NCBI RefSeq assembly: GCF_025716875.1
Contig: NZ_JAOVZB010000007.1
Location: forward strand, 1-64,000
Direction of reading: 5' to 3'
Source: Marinomonas sargassi
GTDB lineage: Bacteria; Pseudomonadota; Gammaproteobacteria; Pseudomonadales; Marinomonadaceae
DNA length: 64,000 nt
The notes beneath the pieces were generated by a model. That model was not told the DNA's origin, did no database searches, and saw only the letters and a program-made list of their open reading frames with translations. The translations under genes and the position numbers were made by a program. Of this stretch, positions 19,201 to 27,211 are shown piece by piece (position 1 is the first letter of the stretch; each line of letters opens with the position of its first letter).

Positions 19201-19716
19201 TTGTTTGTACTGGATGTCTCTATGCCGGGCATGAGTGGTTTAGACTTGGCAAAAGTCATACGTGATTCTGGCTCGACTATACCTATTATTATGTTGTCAG
19301 CCGATGCTCAAGAGAACAAGCGAGAGCCTGAAGAACAAGCTGTATTTGATGAATACCTAGTGAAGCCAGTGGATAACAGTGTGTTGTTAGAAGTAATAGG
19401 GAACCGATTGAATCTTGAGTGGGATTATCAAGAGTTAGATGGTAATGCATTCCCTCAGGCATCTATACCTCATGACGAAGGGTTAACAGAGGGTGATGTT
19501 CTTAGCCCTATTCCTGATCATGAAATGATTCGGGAACTTATGGCGTTTGCAGAAATGGGTTATAAAAAAGGAGTGCATGGTATATTAGAGCAGCTCAGTC
19601 AAACTGAGGTCATAGCCCAAGAGCATTATTTACAGTTAGATACTTTATATCAGAGCTTTCAGTTTGATGGCATTGTTCAATACATCAAACAACATACTAA
19701 TAGCGTGGAACTTTGA
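16282..19716 (+). CDS. Hybrid histidine kinase with NCS1 permease-like sensor
   Basis: A 1144-residue transmembrane sensor. Residues ~25-490 form a multi-span domain resembling nucleobase:cation symporter-1 (purine/cytosine) permeases. A linker follows with eight cysteines (509, 512, 524, 532, 535, 536, 542, 546), likely metal-binding. Two further membrane segments lie near 578-595 and 610-635, then a coiled coil, HisKA (SHELRTP, H692), HATPase (NLLSNAVKYTP, DTGVGIKKEHL, GTGLGLTIVKLL) and a receiver with phospho-acceptor D978 in LDVSMPGMSG and YLVKP. A C-terminal ~100 residues may hold an Hpt-like or unknown helical region, but no clear Hpt motif was seen. It sits 47 bases after ureG and directly before its probable partner regulator. 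Sensing of a nitrogenous compound is inference. Confidence 0.9.
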   Translation: MSATQKIFKVRRHYNKWVADQTMEDYALRYTSKQSRTMSIERIGHTALGAAAFLALEGLAAVITLGYGFTNAIAAILTVLALFFVTGFPIAYYSAKHGLDIDLLTRGAGFGYLGSTITSLIYASFTFIFFAIEAAILASAMEVLLGIPLLIGYALSAFFVIPIVLHGIRAISRFQNMTQWVWLVLQFAAIGVVVTQEYQEFQGWTEYTPAHLPANTGFDWILFGAAASVLFALMAQIGEQVDYLRFMPKKTQENRRRWWFWLILAGPGWVFMGAIKMLLGSFLAYLAISDGATDIQATDPTYLYQRVFFFLTTSPATALVLAAIFVFICQMKINLTNAYAGSIAWSNFFSRLTHSHPGRVVWLVFNVTIALLLMELGIYQALGAILSVFAISAVSWLGSLSADLLINKPLGLSPNYVEFKRAHLYDINPVGTGSMVIATTLGLVSYLGVFGEVAKSLCHFISLGSCFIFVPIIAWATKGKYYIARQSPELLPLIEIEQQKQKNFTTLTCGICQNSFEVEDMSFCSAYMQPICSLCCSLDARCLDSCKPQASISQQSDYFFKLFLPKRIVRLLNSRFGRFLSLLTVINIANAALMMLIYKQMAPSTAGEVEILSDTLLALFFILLIVSGVLSWLFLLAHESRFSAQKESNRQTRKLVREIDAHQETDRALQDAKEQAEQANEAKSRYLTGISHELRTPLQSIIGYAQLLSEKESTPSGHHNGLEIIHRSGMYLANLIEGLLDISKIEAGRFDLYRNTVDLPKLIDQLNSMFAMQATSKGIQFKTQINAPLPQYVVTDEKRLRQILINLLSNAVKYTPSGSVLFEVNYRNQVADFVIRDTGVGIKKEHLERIFDPFERVRDISTGNLPGTGLGLTIVKLLSEIMGGDLQAKSQEGEGSEFRVNLMLPWVSEGESSLAEPQRIVSYSGYQRTLMVVDDDPVVRGLLSDILAPLGFTVLEASNAQACLDQLNSCSPDLFVLDVSMPGMSGLDLAKVIRDSGSTIPIIMLSADAQENKREPEEQAVFDEYLVKPVDNSVLLEVIGNRLNLEWDYQELDGNAFPQASIPHDEGLTEGDVLSPIPDHEMIRELMAFAEMGYKKGVHGILEQLSQTEVIAQEHYLQLDTLYQSFQFDGIVQYIKQHTNSVEL

Positions 19717-19718
19717 AA

Positions 19719-20627
19719 ATGAAACCGACCAATAAAAGCGACATAGTCTTAGTGGTTGATGATTCACCAGATGCGTTGAGTTTGATACACGATACTCTTG
19801 AAGCAGCTAATATGGATGTTCTCGTTGCATTAGAAGGAAAGCAAGCGCTTACTATCGCAAAGCGTATTCGCCCAGATATCATATTGTTAGATGCCATCAT
19901 GCCGAATATGGATGGCTTTGAAACATGCCAGCAATTAAAGTCAGATCCGAGTTTGTCTTCTATTCCTGTGATCTTTATGACAGGACTAAGTGATACCACA
20001 GACATAGTGCGAGGTTTGGAAGCTGGTGGCGTAGATTATTTAACTAAGCCTATCCAACCCAATGAATTAATTGCGCGTATGAAGGTGCACCTGACGAATG
20101 CTCGACTAAGTAATAATGCACAATCGGCTTTGGACCATATGGGGCAGCATTTGATGACCTGCACTTATAATGGCGACATTGCTTGGGCAACCCCACAAAC
20201 CTACGCTTTGCTCGCTAAGGCAAAGGTGAGTCAAGAGTGGCAAAGTCATCAACTCGCTCAACAAATTCGTCTGTGGTTGGCCCATGATCCAGAAACAGGT
20301 AATAGCCTAAAGCTTGAAGGCTTAGAGTATCCGTTAGCGGTTAAAATGATGGGGCCGACTGAGCAAAAGGAAATTTTGCTTAAGCTGGAAGATGGTAATA
20401 AACCAACGGGTCCTAGCTTATTGAAAATTGAGCTGAATTTAACAGATAGAGAATCAGAAGTTTTACACTGGATTGCCAATGGTAAAACCAACCGTGAAAT
20501 TGCAGAGATCCTAGAAATGAGCCCTAGAACCGTGAACAAACACCTAGAGCAAATATTTCCAAAGCTAGGGGTCGAAAACCGTACTTCGGCAGCTGGTGTT
20601 GCTTTACGAGTGCTTAACGCAGATTAA
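19719..20627 (+). CDS. LuxR/NarL-type response regulator
   Basis: A 302-residue protein. It has an N-terminal receiver (VLVVDDSPDALSL-like start, phospho-acceptor D58 in LLDAIMPNMDG, TGLSDTTD, DYLTKPIQ), a middle region of ~80 residues of unknown role, and a C-terminal HTH (LTDRESEVLHWIANGKTNRE, MSPRTVNKHLEQIFPKLGV). It is almost certainly the output protein of the preceding hybrid kinase, whose stop codon it nearly touches. The ATG at 19719 is preferred to an in-frame TTG at 19713. Targets are unknown; the repeats upstream of ureD are candidates. It converges on plsC with only 8 bases between the stops. Confidence 0.9.
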   Translation: MKPTNKSDIVLVVDDSPDALSLIHDTLEAANMDVLVALEGKQALTIAKRIRPDIILLDAIMPNMDGFETCQQLKSDPSLSSIPVIFMTGLSDTTDIVRGLEAGGVDYLTKPIQPNELIARMKVHLTNARLSNNAQSALDHMGQHLMTCTYNGDIAWATPQTYALLAKAKVSQEWQSHQLAQQIRLWLAHDPETGNSLKLEGLEYPLAVKMMGPTEQKEILLKLEDGNKPTGPSLLKIELNLTDRESEVLHWIANGKTNREIAEILEMSPRTVNKHLEQIFPKLGVENRTSAAGVALRVLNAD

Positions 20628-20635
20628 AAACGTTT

Positions 20636-21352
20636 CTATTTACCCAGTTCTTTATCTAGGCGTGCCTGTGTGGCGTGCATTTGTTCTTCGCAATAGGACA
20701 GTAATTCAGAGATATTGTGATCATCAAATGATGATGTATCGATTGGCTCCAACATTTCTACAATCACCTTTCCATTGTTCCAACGGTTCAAGTTTACTTG
20801 CTGGTGGGTGCTGCTACAGACAATGGGCACAATCGGCACACCTGCTTGCACAGCAGCATGAAAGGCGCCGCGTTTAAAGGGTAACCAACCTCTGCCACGG
20901 CTGCGCGTACCTTCAGGGAACATAAGAATCGAGGTTTGATTTTTCTTCATACTAGCCACAACTTGATCAATAGTAGCGATGGCTTTTTTCGAGTTATTAC
21001 GGTTAATAATAATATTGCCGCTGGCCCAATAGAGTAGGCCGAAAAAGGGAATGAATAGTAAAGTGGATTTGCCAATCGCCACCATTCTCTTAGGTAGCAC
21101 CTTTGCTATTGTAAATAGATCAAAGTTATTTTGATGGTTGGCAATATAGACAGCTTGGGGGCTGTGGGCAGCCGCAGGTGCTATTCTGCTTTCTACCTGT
21201 AAACCAAAGCAAGGGGCGACAGCAGAAAAGACCTTAGCAATATAGTAAACGCGGTTTTTTGACCATAGAGTGAGTAAACATAAAATAAAGCCAAAAAAGG
21301 TAACGCAGACCACCAATAATGAAAGTAATAAAAGTCTGATGAATAGAAGCAT
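20636..21352 (-). CDS. plsC: 1-acyl-sn-glycerol-3-phosphate acyltransferase
   Basis: It acylates lysophosphatidic acid to phosphatidic acid at the inner membrane. The 238-residue protein has an N-terminal membrane segment (~1-24), NHQNNFDLFT (the HX4D motif), MVAIGKSTLLFIPFFG, FPEGTRSRGRG and AGVPIVPIVCSS, all standard PlsC blocks. It follows the GGDEF/EAL gene on the same strand with an 18-base gap, so the two may share a transcript. The fused OlsF at 3506 carries a second, distinct PlsC-like domain. Confidence 0.93.
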   Translation of the reverse strand: MLLFIRLLLLSLLVVCVTFFGFILCLLTLWSKNRVYYIAKVFSAVAPCFGLQVESRIAPAAAHSPQAVYIANHQNNFDLFTIAKVLPKRMVAIGKSTLLFIPFFGLLYWASGNIIINRNNSKKAIATIDQVVASMKKNQTSILMFPEGTRSRGRGWLPFKRGAFHAAVQAGVPIVPIVCSSTHQQVNLNRWNNGKVIVEMLEPIDTSSFDDHNISELLSYCEEQMHATQARLDKELGK

Positions 21353-21370
21353 TGCTGTATTTTGAACCTA

Positions 21371-23707
21371 TTAATCTTCAGTACTATGAGCCGTATTGTG
21401 AAAATCTTCACGCCACTGGAAAAACTCATCGGCTACCAAAGGCTTAGAGAAGACATATCCTTGTACTTTCTCACATTTATATTTCTCAAGTAAACTCACA
21501 CCAGCGGTATTTTCAGCGCCTTCAGCGGTCACTTGGAAGCCTAATGCATGGGAAAGGTCGATGGATGCTTTGGCAATAAATTCGTCGCATTTGTTGGTAT
21601 CCATAAACTGGATAAAAGCGCGGTCAATTTTTACTTCGTTGACAGGCAAATCATGCAGATAGGCAAGAGAGGACTGCCCTGTACCAAAGTCATCGATGGC
21701 AAGATGAACGCCCATTTCGCGAAGTGATTGTAAGATAGCGATCACTTTCTCTCTGTCTTTCATCACCGCACTTTCCGTTACTTCTAGTGCCAGTGCTTGA
21801 GGGGGTAAGTTGTTAGCTTCTAAAGCTTGTTCCACCATTTTTGGTAGCTCATCATCCAGTAAGTCATGAGTAGACAAGTTAATCGCGACCCGTATCTGAT
21901 GGCCCTGAGCCCACCATTGACTGAGTTGCTCTAATACCGAGTTTAATATCCATTTGGTGAGTTCTTGTATGTTACCAGCGTGCTCTAATAGGGTAATAAA
22001 CTCATCGGGAGGTAGGAAACCAAGGTCTGGATGTATCCAACGAATAAGGGCTTCTGCTTCGTGGCAGTCTTTATTTTTTAGGCCGACTTTTGGTTGATAA
22101 ACCACAAACAGCTGATTGCTTGCTAAGGCCTCACTTAAGTCTCGAATAATAGTGAGCTGGCGTTGATGGTCTTCATCTTGTCCCTGTTCATAAAACTCGC
22201 ATAAGCCTGTTTCTGCTCTTGCCTTGTCTGAAATGATATCTAGTCTTCTCAGAGCCGTATTAACGTTATTGGTGGCATGTACAAAAGGTAATACCGCGAT
22301 ACTGACATCAAGTCGCATGCAAGATGAGACCCCCGAAGCACTTTCTGTTTCAAATTCTGGATTGAATAGAGATTTAATGCTTTCGCAATCTTGAAGTGAA
22401 ATGTCTTGTTCAAGGATGAGTAAGAATTTATCAGAATTTAATCGCGCCAACATATGAACATCTTGGCTCCAGTTGCTGAGCCTCTCAGCTACCTTAGAAA
22501 GCAACAAATTGCCAATATCTACACCGAGCATATTATTGAGGTTTTTAAAGTGCCTAATGTTGACGAGTATCATACCGCCTTGTGTTTTGGGTAATACTTC
22601 AGCTAAGTGTAGTTCTACAGCACTCTGGTTATACAAGCCCGTTAAGGTGTCATGGGAGGCTCGATAAGTTAGTTCTTTTTCTCGGCTGATAATAGCCGTT
22701 TTCATCTGTTCCATGGTTTTCGAAAGAACACCAAATTCCCCTGTCATCTTAGGGGCTTCTAATTTCGACTTATTGATGCTTTGACCTATTTGGCTGGCAT
22801 AATTGACTAATCGATTAATAGGCTTAGTCATGTTCCTTGCAAAGATTAACCCCAATAAAATAGCCAGTGTTAAAGTGCCAGAAAAGACGAGTAATAGTTG
22901 GTTTCGCGTGTCTTTATAACTTTCAAGCCAAGGGCCATAAGGTAAGTTGATGACTCCCCAATGGTTAGGCAACTTAAGGTCGACGCCTAAAGATAAGTAT
23001 TCTTCGTTGTCAGAGAAAACAGGTGTTTTAAGAATAGTGGCAATATCCCCTAAGCTTTTTAGCAGTAAATTCTTATCCGCTTCGGGTAAAGTCGATTGGC
23101 CACTAAACTCCTCTGTATTTGTGGTGTTGTAAATGAAACTGATATCCAAGCCTGCAACGCTTTTGATTTCTTCTGCGAGTGCCTTATCGAGCACAAAAGC
23201 CATGCCTACCCAAGCTACCACATTAGGTGCTTTGACTGGCACTAGTACTAATTGATAAGCATTTGGTCCATAGGATGTTTTTGTACTGATGGAAGCGTTG
23301 CCTGAGCGACGTGCCGCTTGTAGTAGATTTGCGGTAGTTTCGTCTAGTTCAAAGTCTCGGGTGGCGGTTATTATCTCACCTGTTGGAGTGACTAGTAGCG
23401 AAAAGTCGGCATGAATTCGAGTACTATTATTTTCGAGAGCAGAACGGAGTGTTTGCGTTTCTCTGGTAGCAACGGCCTGCCTAAAACCGAAGTCAGAGGC
23501 GAGAATCTCCACTCCTTGAATAAGCTGCTCAGCCCGAGAGGCTAGAAATAGATCAAACACATTCCGAGATACATCAATGGCAGCAATCCCTTGGCGGTAA
23601 TTTTCTTTTTTAAGGGAAGATAGAACAGCGAATGCCGTTCCGAGTTGAATTAAGGCCAATAATGCTAAGACGAAAACTATCAATCGTGTTTGAAAACTTT
23701 TAAACAC
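21371..23707 (-). CDS. Membrane GGDEF/EAL protein with degenerate GGDEF
   Basis: A 778-residue protein. TM1 (~8-30), a periplasmic cache-like domain (~35-265), TM2 (~270-290), HAMP (~291-340), a GGDEF-fold domain (HDTLTGLYN at 352-360) and an EAL domain (EALIRW at 552-557, LEVTESAVM, DDFGTGQSSLAYL, KIDRAFI, AEGAEN). The GGDEF signature reads NSDKF (424-428), so diguanylate cyclase activity is unlikely. The EAL residues look intact, so it is probably a phosphodiesterase whose GGDEF domain is regulatory. The periplasmic signal is unknown. Confidence 0.88.
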   Translation of the reverse strand: MFKSFQTRLIVFVLALLALIQLGTAFAVLSSLKKENYRQGIAAIDVSRNVFDLFLASRAEQLIQGVEILASDFGFRQAVATRETQTLRSALENNSTRIHADFSLLVTPTGEIITATRDFELDETTANLLQAARRSGNASISTKTSYGPNAYQLVLVPVKAPNVVAWVGMAFVLDKALAEEIKSVAGLDISFIYNTTNTEEFSGQSTLPEADKNLLLKSLGDIATILKTPVFSDNEEYLSLGVDLKLPNHWGVINLPYGPWLESYKDTRNQLLLVFSGTLTLAILLGLIFARNMTKPINRLVNYASQIGQSINKSKLEAPKMTGEFGVLSKTMEQMKTAIISREKELTYRASHDTLTGLYNQSAVELHLAEVLPKTQGGMILVNIRHFKNLNNMLGVDIGNLLLSKVAERLSNWSQDVHMLARLNSDKFLLILEQDISLQDCESIKSLFNPEFETESASGVSSCMRLDVSIAVLPFVHATNNVNTALRRLDIISDKARAETGLCEFYEQGQDEDHQRQLTIIRDLSEALASNQLFVVYQPKVGLKNKDCHEAEALIRWIHPDLGFLPPDEFITLLEHAGNIQELTKWILNSVLEQLSQWWAQGHQIRVAINLSTHDLLDDELPKMVEQALEANNLPPQALALEVTESAVMKDREKVIAILQSLREMGVHLAIDDFGTGQSSLAYLHDLPVNEVKIDRAFIQFMDTNKCDEFIAKASIDLSHALGFQVTAEGAENTAGVSLLEKYKCEKVQGYVFSKPLVADEFFQWREDFHNTAHSTED

Positions 23708-23839
23708 TATTAAACCTCTATAATTAATCCAAACTTAATCTATCGTGTTTCATAAAAAGGCAAAAAATGCCATTAGGTAAAATTTTATGAATCCATCACA
23801 CTGTTTAAATCATATTAGATGAGTTGTTTACGATAATGA

Positions 23840-24055
23840 ACAAAATATCGCAATAAAAAACATTTTATAGCTAGGGAAGGTGCGCATAAGCCTTCTGAGT
23901 TTTCTGAAAGAGGTAAAGAGCGTGGTCTAAACTCTTTTTATTCTTTAATTACGCTTCTTGCCAAAGTGTTTAATGTTGAACGGCGAAACTCGCCTCAAAT
24001 CATAAAGCGTTATCCACACGCTGAAGCCAGTGGGTTTGTTTGTACCTTATCCTAA
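23840..24055 (+). pseudogene. 71-codon open frame without a start codon
   Basis: Most of the 344-base gap between the GGDEF/EAL gene and rlmF is taken up by one open stretch on the plus strand, closed upstream by TGA at 23837 and downstream by TAA at 24053. It contains no ATG, GTG or TTG. The conceptual peptide ends in RYPHAEASGFVCTLS and has a plausible composition, so it may be the 3' remnant of a lost gene. I recognise no family. Chance is also possible at this length. Its last bases overlap the rlmF stop on the other strand. Confidence 0.3.
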
Positions 24056-25035
24056 CTCTGCCAATAATAACCCTTCCAGTAATCTATCTGGCTATCATCT
24101 AGAAAACTCCATGCAACAAAGCGACTGATTTTTTGACCTTGAGCCATGGAGACTGTTTTTACTTGCTTAGCGCCAATATCCTTTAATGCTTTATAAATTT
24201 TGTCTAAATTTTCTTGTCTAGAAACCAAAGAAGTAAACCAGAAGCATTGGTTTGCATACTGTTCACTTTCTTTCACCATACGGCAGATGAACCCAGTTTC
24301 ACCTCCTTCACACCATAGTTCAGCAGCTGAGCCACCGAAATTTAATTTGGGAGGGGAGGATTGATTCTGTTTAGCTTTCACACCACGCCATTTACGGGAT
24401 GATTCACTCTGCATGGCGGCTTCACTAGTATGGAAAGGGGGGTTACATAAGGTAATGTCGAAGCGGTCTTTTTCTTTCCAGATACCATCAAATACTTTGT
24501 TTTGATTAGTTTGTAGGCGAGTTTCGATGGCGCCTTTTAAACTGCTGTTAGATTTTATTATGGTGTCGCATGTGGCTATGGCAACAGGGTTCACATCAGA
24601 ACCGACAAACTGCCAACTATATTCTTGATGCCCAATAATGGGGTAGACACAATTTGCACCAACGCCAATATCTAACACCTTAATGCCTTTACCGCGGGGA
24701 ATATTACCTCCATTACTGTCAGCCAGTAGATCAGCCAAATAGTGAATGTAATCGGCACGACCGGGAATAGGAGGGCAAAGAAAGCCGCTTGGGATATCCC
24801 AAAAAGCGACACCATAGAAATGGTTCAGTAAGGCTCTATTAAGCGCTTTGACTGCATCAGGGTTAGAGAAATCAATGGAATTATTGCCATATTGATTAAG
24901 CTTGATGTAGTTAGCAAGATCAGGACATGAATCGGCCAGCAAATCAAAGTCGTAACGCTTGTTATGCGGATTACGAGGATGAAGTTCTAGCTTGTTGGTG
25001 CGTTTACCTTGCGTCTTCTTATGTTTAGAAATCAC
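24052..25035 (-). CDS. rlmF: 23S rRNA (adenine-1618-N6)-methyltransferase
   Basis: RlmF methylates A1618 of 23S rRNA using S-adenosylmethionine. The 327-residue protein starts with the characteristic LHPRNPHNKRYDFDLL, has DIPSGFLCPPIPGRADYIHY, the SAM-binding VLDIGVGANCVYPIIG, and the catalytic NPPFHTS motif of N6-adenine methyltransferases. The frame starts with GTG behind a GTGGAAC ribosome site. It is monocistronic and upstream of a possible decayed gene. Confidence 0.93.
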   Translation of the reverse strand: MISKHKKTQGKRTNKLELHPRNPHNKRYDFDLLADSCPDLANYIKLNQYGNNSIDFSNPDAVKALNRALLNHFYGVAFWDIPSGFLCPPIPGRADYIHYLADLLADSNGGNIPRGKGIKVLDIGVGANCVYPIIGHQEYSWQFVGSDVNPVAIATCDTIIKSNSSLKGAIETRLQTNQNKVFDGIWKEKDRFDITLCNPPFHTSEAAMQSESSRKWRGVKAKQNQSSPPKLNFGGSAAELWCEGGETGFICRMVKESEQYANQCFWFTSLVSRQENLDKIYKALKDIGAKQVKTVSMAQGQKISRFVAWSFLDDSQIDYWKGYYWQS

Positions 25036-25124
25036 ATGCGTTCCACTTAATTAAGTCAAGTCGTCAGTATAACTGAAATGATTCCTGTTAAGTAAAACTC
25101 GCGGCAATCAAATAGTGAATAATA

Positions 25125-25149
25125 AAAAGGCCTCATATTGAGGCCTTTT
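25125..25149 (-). terminator. Intrinsic terminator after fbp
   Basis: AAAAGGCCTCA (25125-25135) pairs with TGAGGCCTTTT (25139-25149). Read on the minus strand the stem is followed by TTTTTATTATT. It ends the fbp transcript and insulates rlmF. Confidence 0.9.
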
Positions 25150-25178
25150 GCTGAAAGTAGTTTTATTTTCTAAGCCTG

Positions 25179-26138
25179 TTAATAACTTAGGCACTTATCC
25201 ACTTCGTTTGCTGCACCTAAAATAACAGCGACGCGTTGGTGGATCGCTTCTGGCTGAATATCGAGTATACGTTGCGTGTGGGTATGTGCTTTGCCGCCTG
25301 CTTGCTCAAGCAGCATAGCCATTGGGTTTGCTTCATACATCAAACGCAATTTGCCAGCTTTAGATGGATCTTTGTTATCCCATGGGTAAATGAAGATGCC
25401 GCCACGACATAAAATGCGGTGTACATCGCCAACCATTGCGGCAACCCAGCGCATGTTAAAGTTCTTTTCACGGGGGCCTTCAGAGCCTTGAACTAAATCA
25501 TTCACATAGTTTTGCATATTGTCTGACCAGAAACGCTGATTAGACATGTTAATGGCAAACTCTTGTGTCTCTTGGCTTACTTTCACTTGTTCATGGGTCA
25601 GCGTGAAGACTTTTTTCGTTGGGTCATAAGTGAACATATTTACACCTTCCCCTGTGGTTAAAACTAACATAGTAGAAGGACCATACAGGACATAACCTGC
25701 AGCTACTTGCTCTTTACCTGGAATAAGGAAGTCTTCTTCAACGGCAGGGCTGTCACCAGTCTGACGATAAATAGAGAAGATGGTACCCACCATGGCATTG
25801 ATATCAATATTAGAGGAACCGTCCAGAGGGTCGAAAGCGATAAAGTATTCACCTGATGTATTGGCAGGCACTATGTAGTCTTCTTCTTCTGATGCAATGG
25901 CGCGTACTGCTGGGCATGCTGATAAGGCGTCTTTGAGCATATCATTGGAAATGACATCAAGCTTCTTCTGCTCTTCACCTTGTACGTTCTCATTGCCTGC
26001 CATGCCTAGAATGCCGGCAAGTGAACCTTGTTTAAGCGCATCAGAGATGGCGATACAGGTGTCCGTTGTCACCGTTAGAACGCTTTGTAAAGTTTCAGGA
26101 GTCGAGCTCGATGCTAAAACATCAGTAAGATTCTGCAT
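25179..26138 (-). CDS. fbp: Fructose-1,6-bisphosphatase class I
   Basis: A gluconeogenic enzyme that converts fructose 1,6-bisphosphate to fructose 6-phosphate. The protein shows [19 protein letters not shown], the metal-binding ASEEEDY and [11 protein letters not shown] motifs, GTIFSIYR and a C-terminal [15 protein letters not shown], all class I features. A longer frame starts at 26189, but the preferred start is the ATG at 26138 (319 residues), whose N-terminus [11 protein letters not shown] aligns in length with pseudomonad enzymes. AAGGAA precedes it by about 11 bases. Next to rpiA on the same strand. Confidence 0.93.
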   Translation of the reverse strand: MQNLTDVLASSSTPETLQSVLTVTTDTCIAISDALKQGSLAGILGMAGNENVQGEEQKKLDVISNDMLKDALSACPAVRAIASEEEDYIVPANTSGEYFIAFDPLDGSSNIDINAMVGTIFSIYRQTGDSPAVEEDFLIPGKEQVAAGYVLYGPSTMLVLTTGEGVNMFTYDPTKKVFTLTHEQVKVSQETQEFAINMSNQRFWSDNMQNYVNDLVQGSEGPREKNFNMRWVAAMVGDVHRILCRGGIFIYPWDNKDPSKAGKLRLMYEANPMAMLLEQAGGKAHTHTQRILDIQPEAIHQRVAVILGAANEVDKCLSY

Positions 26139-26202
26139 AGTCAGGCATTTCCTTTGTTTTTGTATGATGAATGAAAGTATGCCACTCAAAAGAGTCAGTG
26201 TC

Positions 26203-26240
26203 AGCCAGTAAGCACTTTCTATCTGAGTGCTTTACTGGCT
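26203..26240 (-). other. Hairpin between rpiA and fbp
   Basis: AGCCAGTAAGCACT (26203-26216) pairs with AGTGCTTTACTGGCT (26226-26240), 14 pairs with one bulged T and a 9-base loop. No T-run follows on the minus strand, so it may stabilise the 3' end or attenuate rather than terminate. Confidence 0.55.
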
Positions 26241-26250
26241 AGGTCTCACT

Positions 26251-26925
26251 TTAGTTGTTTTTGAGTGTTTTAACGCCGTCTTTGGTCGCAAGTAGTAATA
26301 CATCAGCGGGGCGATCTGCAAATAAACCGTTAGTAACGACACCTACGATAGCATTAATGCTTTTCTCTAGAGCGATAGGATCAAGAATACTGAGGTTATA
26401 GACATCCAATATATGATTGCCGTTATCCGTTACCACACCTTCGCGGTATACCGGGTCTCCACCAAGCTTGACTAACTCTCGAGCAACGTGACCGCGAGCC
26501 ATAGGGATGATTTCGACAGGAAGAGGGAAATCACCTAGTACTTTTACTAATTTAGATTCGTCCGCGATACAAACAAATTCATCGCTACAAGCAGCAACAA
26601 TTTTCTCACGAGTTAATGCTGCTCCGCCGCCCTTGATTAGGTGTAGGTGATCATTTGATTCGTCCGCACCGTCTACATAGACGCGAATACCATCAACACT
26701 ATTCAAATCATAAACAGGAATGCCGTGCTTTTTTAAACGTTCAGCGGATGCTTCAGAGCTTGCCACTGTGCCATCAAATTTAATTTTATGCTTTGCCAAT
26801 TCATCAATAAACAAGTTGGCTGTTGAGCCTGTACCAACACCGACAATAGTCTTTTCTTCTAGCATCGGAAGTATGTAATCCACTGCAGCTTCAGCAACGG
26901 CTTGTTTAAGTTCATCTTGGGTCAT
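26251..26925 (-). CDS. rpiA: Ribose-5-phosphate isomerase A
   Basis: Interconverts ribose 5-phosphate and ribulose 5-phosphate in the pentose phosphate pathway. The 224-residue protein carries [33 protein letters not shown], the active-site [20 protein letters not shown] with its acidic residues, REKIVAAC and IADESKLV. The length matches the family. It is divergent from ilvA, as in many gammaproteobacteria. Confidence 0.96.
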   Translation of the reverse strand: MTQDELKQAVAEAAVDYILPMLEEKTIVGVGTGSTANLFIDELAKHKIKFDGTVASSEASAERLKKHGIPVYDLNSVDGIRVYVDGADESNDHLHLIKGGGAALTREKIVAACSDEFVCIADESKLVKVLGDFPLPVEIIPMARGHVARELVKLGGDPVYREGVVTDNGNHILDVYNLSILDPIALEKSINAIVGVVTNGLFADRPADVLLLATKDGVKTLKNN

Positions 26926-27001
26926 TATTTTATCGCCTACGATTAAGAGTTATGGGCTAGGGTTTGGCAGAGATAACCTTAGCTGTGGTTAGGGTGCTGG
27001 C

Positions 27002-27031
27002 ATTATAAATGTTTCGTTCGCCTATTGTTAC
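27002..27031 (-). promoter_or_regulatory. Probable sigma-70 promoter for rpiA
   Basis: Read on the minus strand, GTAACA (27026-27031, 4 of 6 to consensus) and a perfect TATAAT (27002-27007) are 18 bases apart, about 75 bases before the rpiA start. A second perfect TATAAT on the plus strand at 27038-27043 could serve ilvA, but no good -35 accompanies it. Confidence 0.5.
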
Positions 27032-27142
27032 CCTATCTATAATGGGAAATCGCGATATTTATAGGGTTTTAAACGCTTTTTTGTTGTAATCCACTTTGCT
27101 TGTAGAGGGGTGAAAGAGTATATTTCATCTTCTGTTTTTTTT

Positions 27143-27187
27143 GAGTAAAGACTGTTTTAGAGATTGTCTAAAGCCGCTTTTTTACTC
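27143..27187 (+). promoter_or_regulatory. Nested stem-loop in the ilvA leader
   Basis: Outer arms GAGTAAA (27143-27149) and TTTACTC (27181-27187) enclose an inner hairpin TTTAGA (27156-27161) with TCTAAA (27167-27172). The structure ends 24 bases before the ilvA ATG, where it could influence translation. Confidence 0.4.
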
Positions 27188-27211
27188 GTTTAAATATGTT
27201 TAGGAACTCTA

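Noticed and set aside
27110..27148. Twelve-codon GTG frame upstream of ilvA as an attenuator leader peptide
   Set aside because: It has a single Ile codon and no Thr, and the purine-rich stretch touches the GTG without proper spacing.
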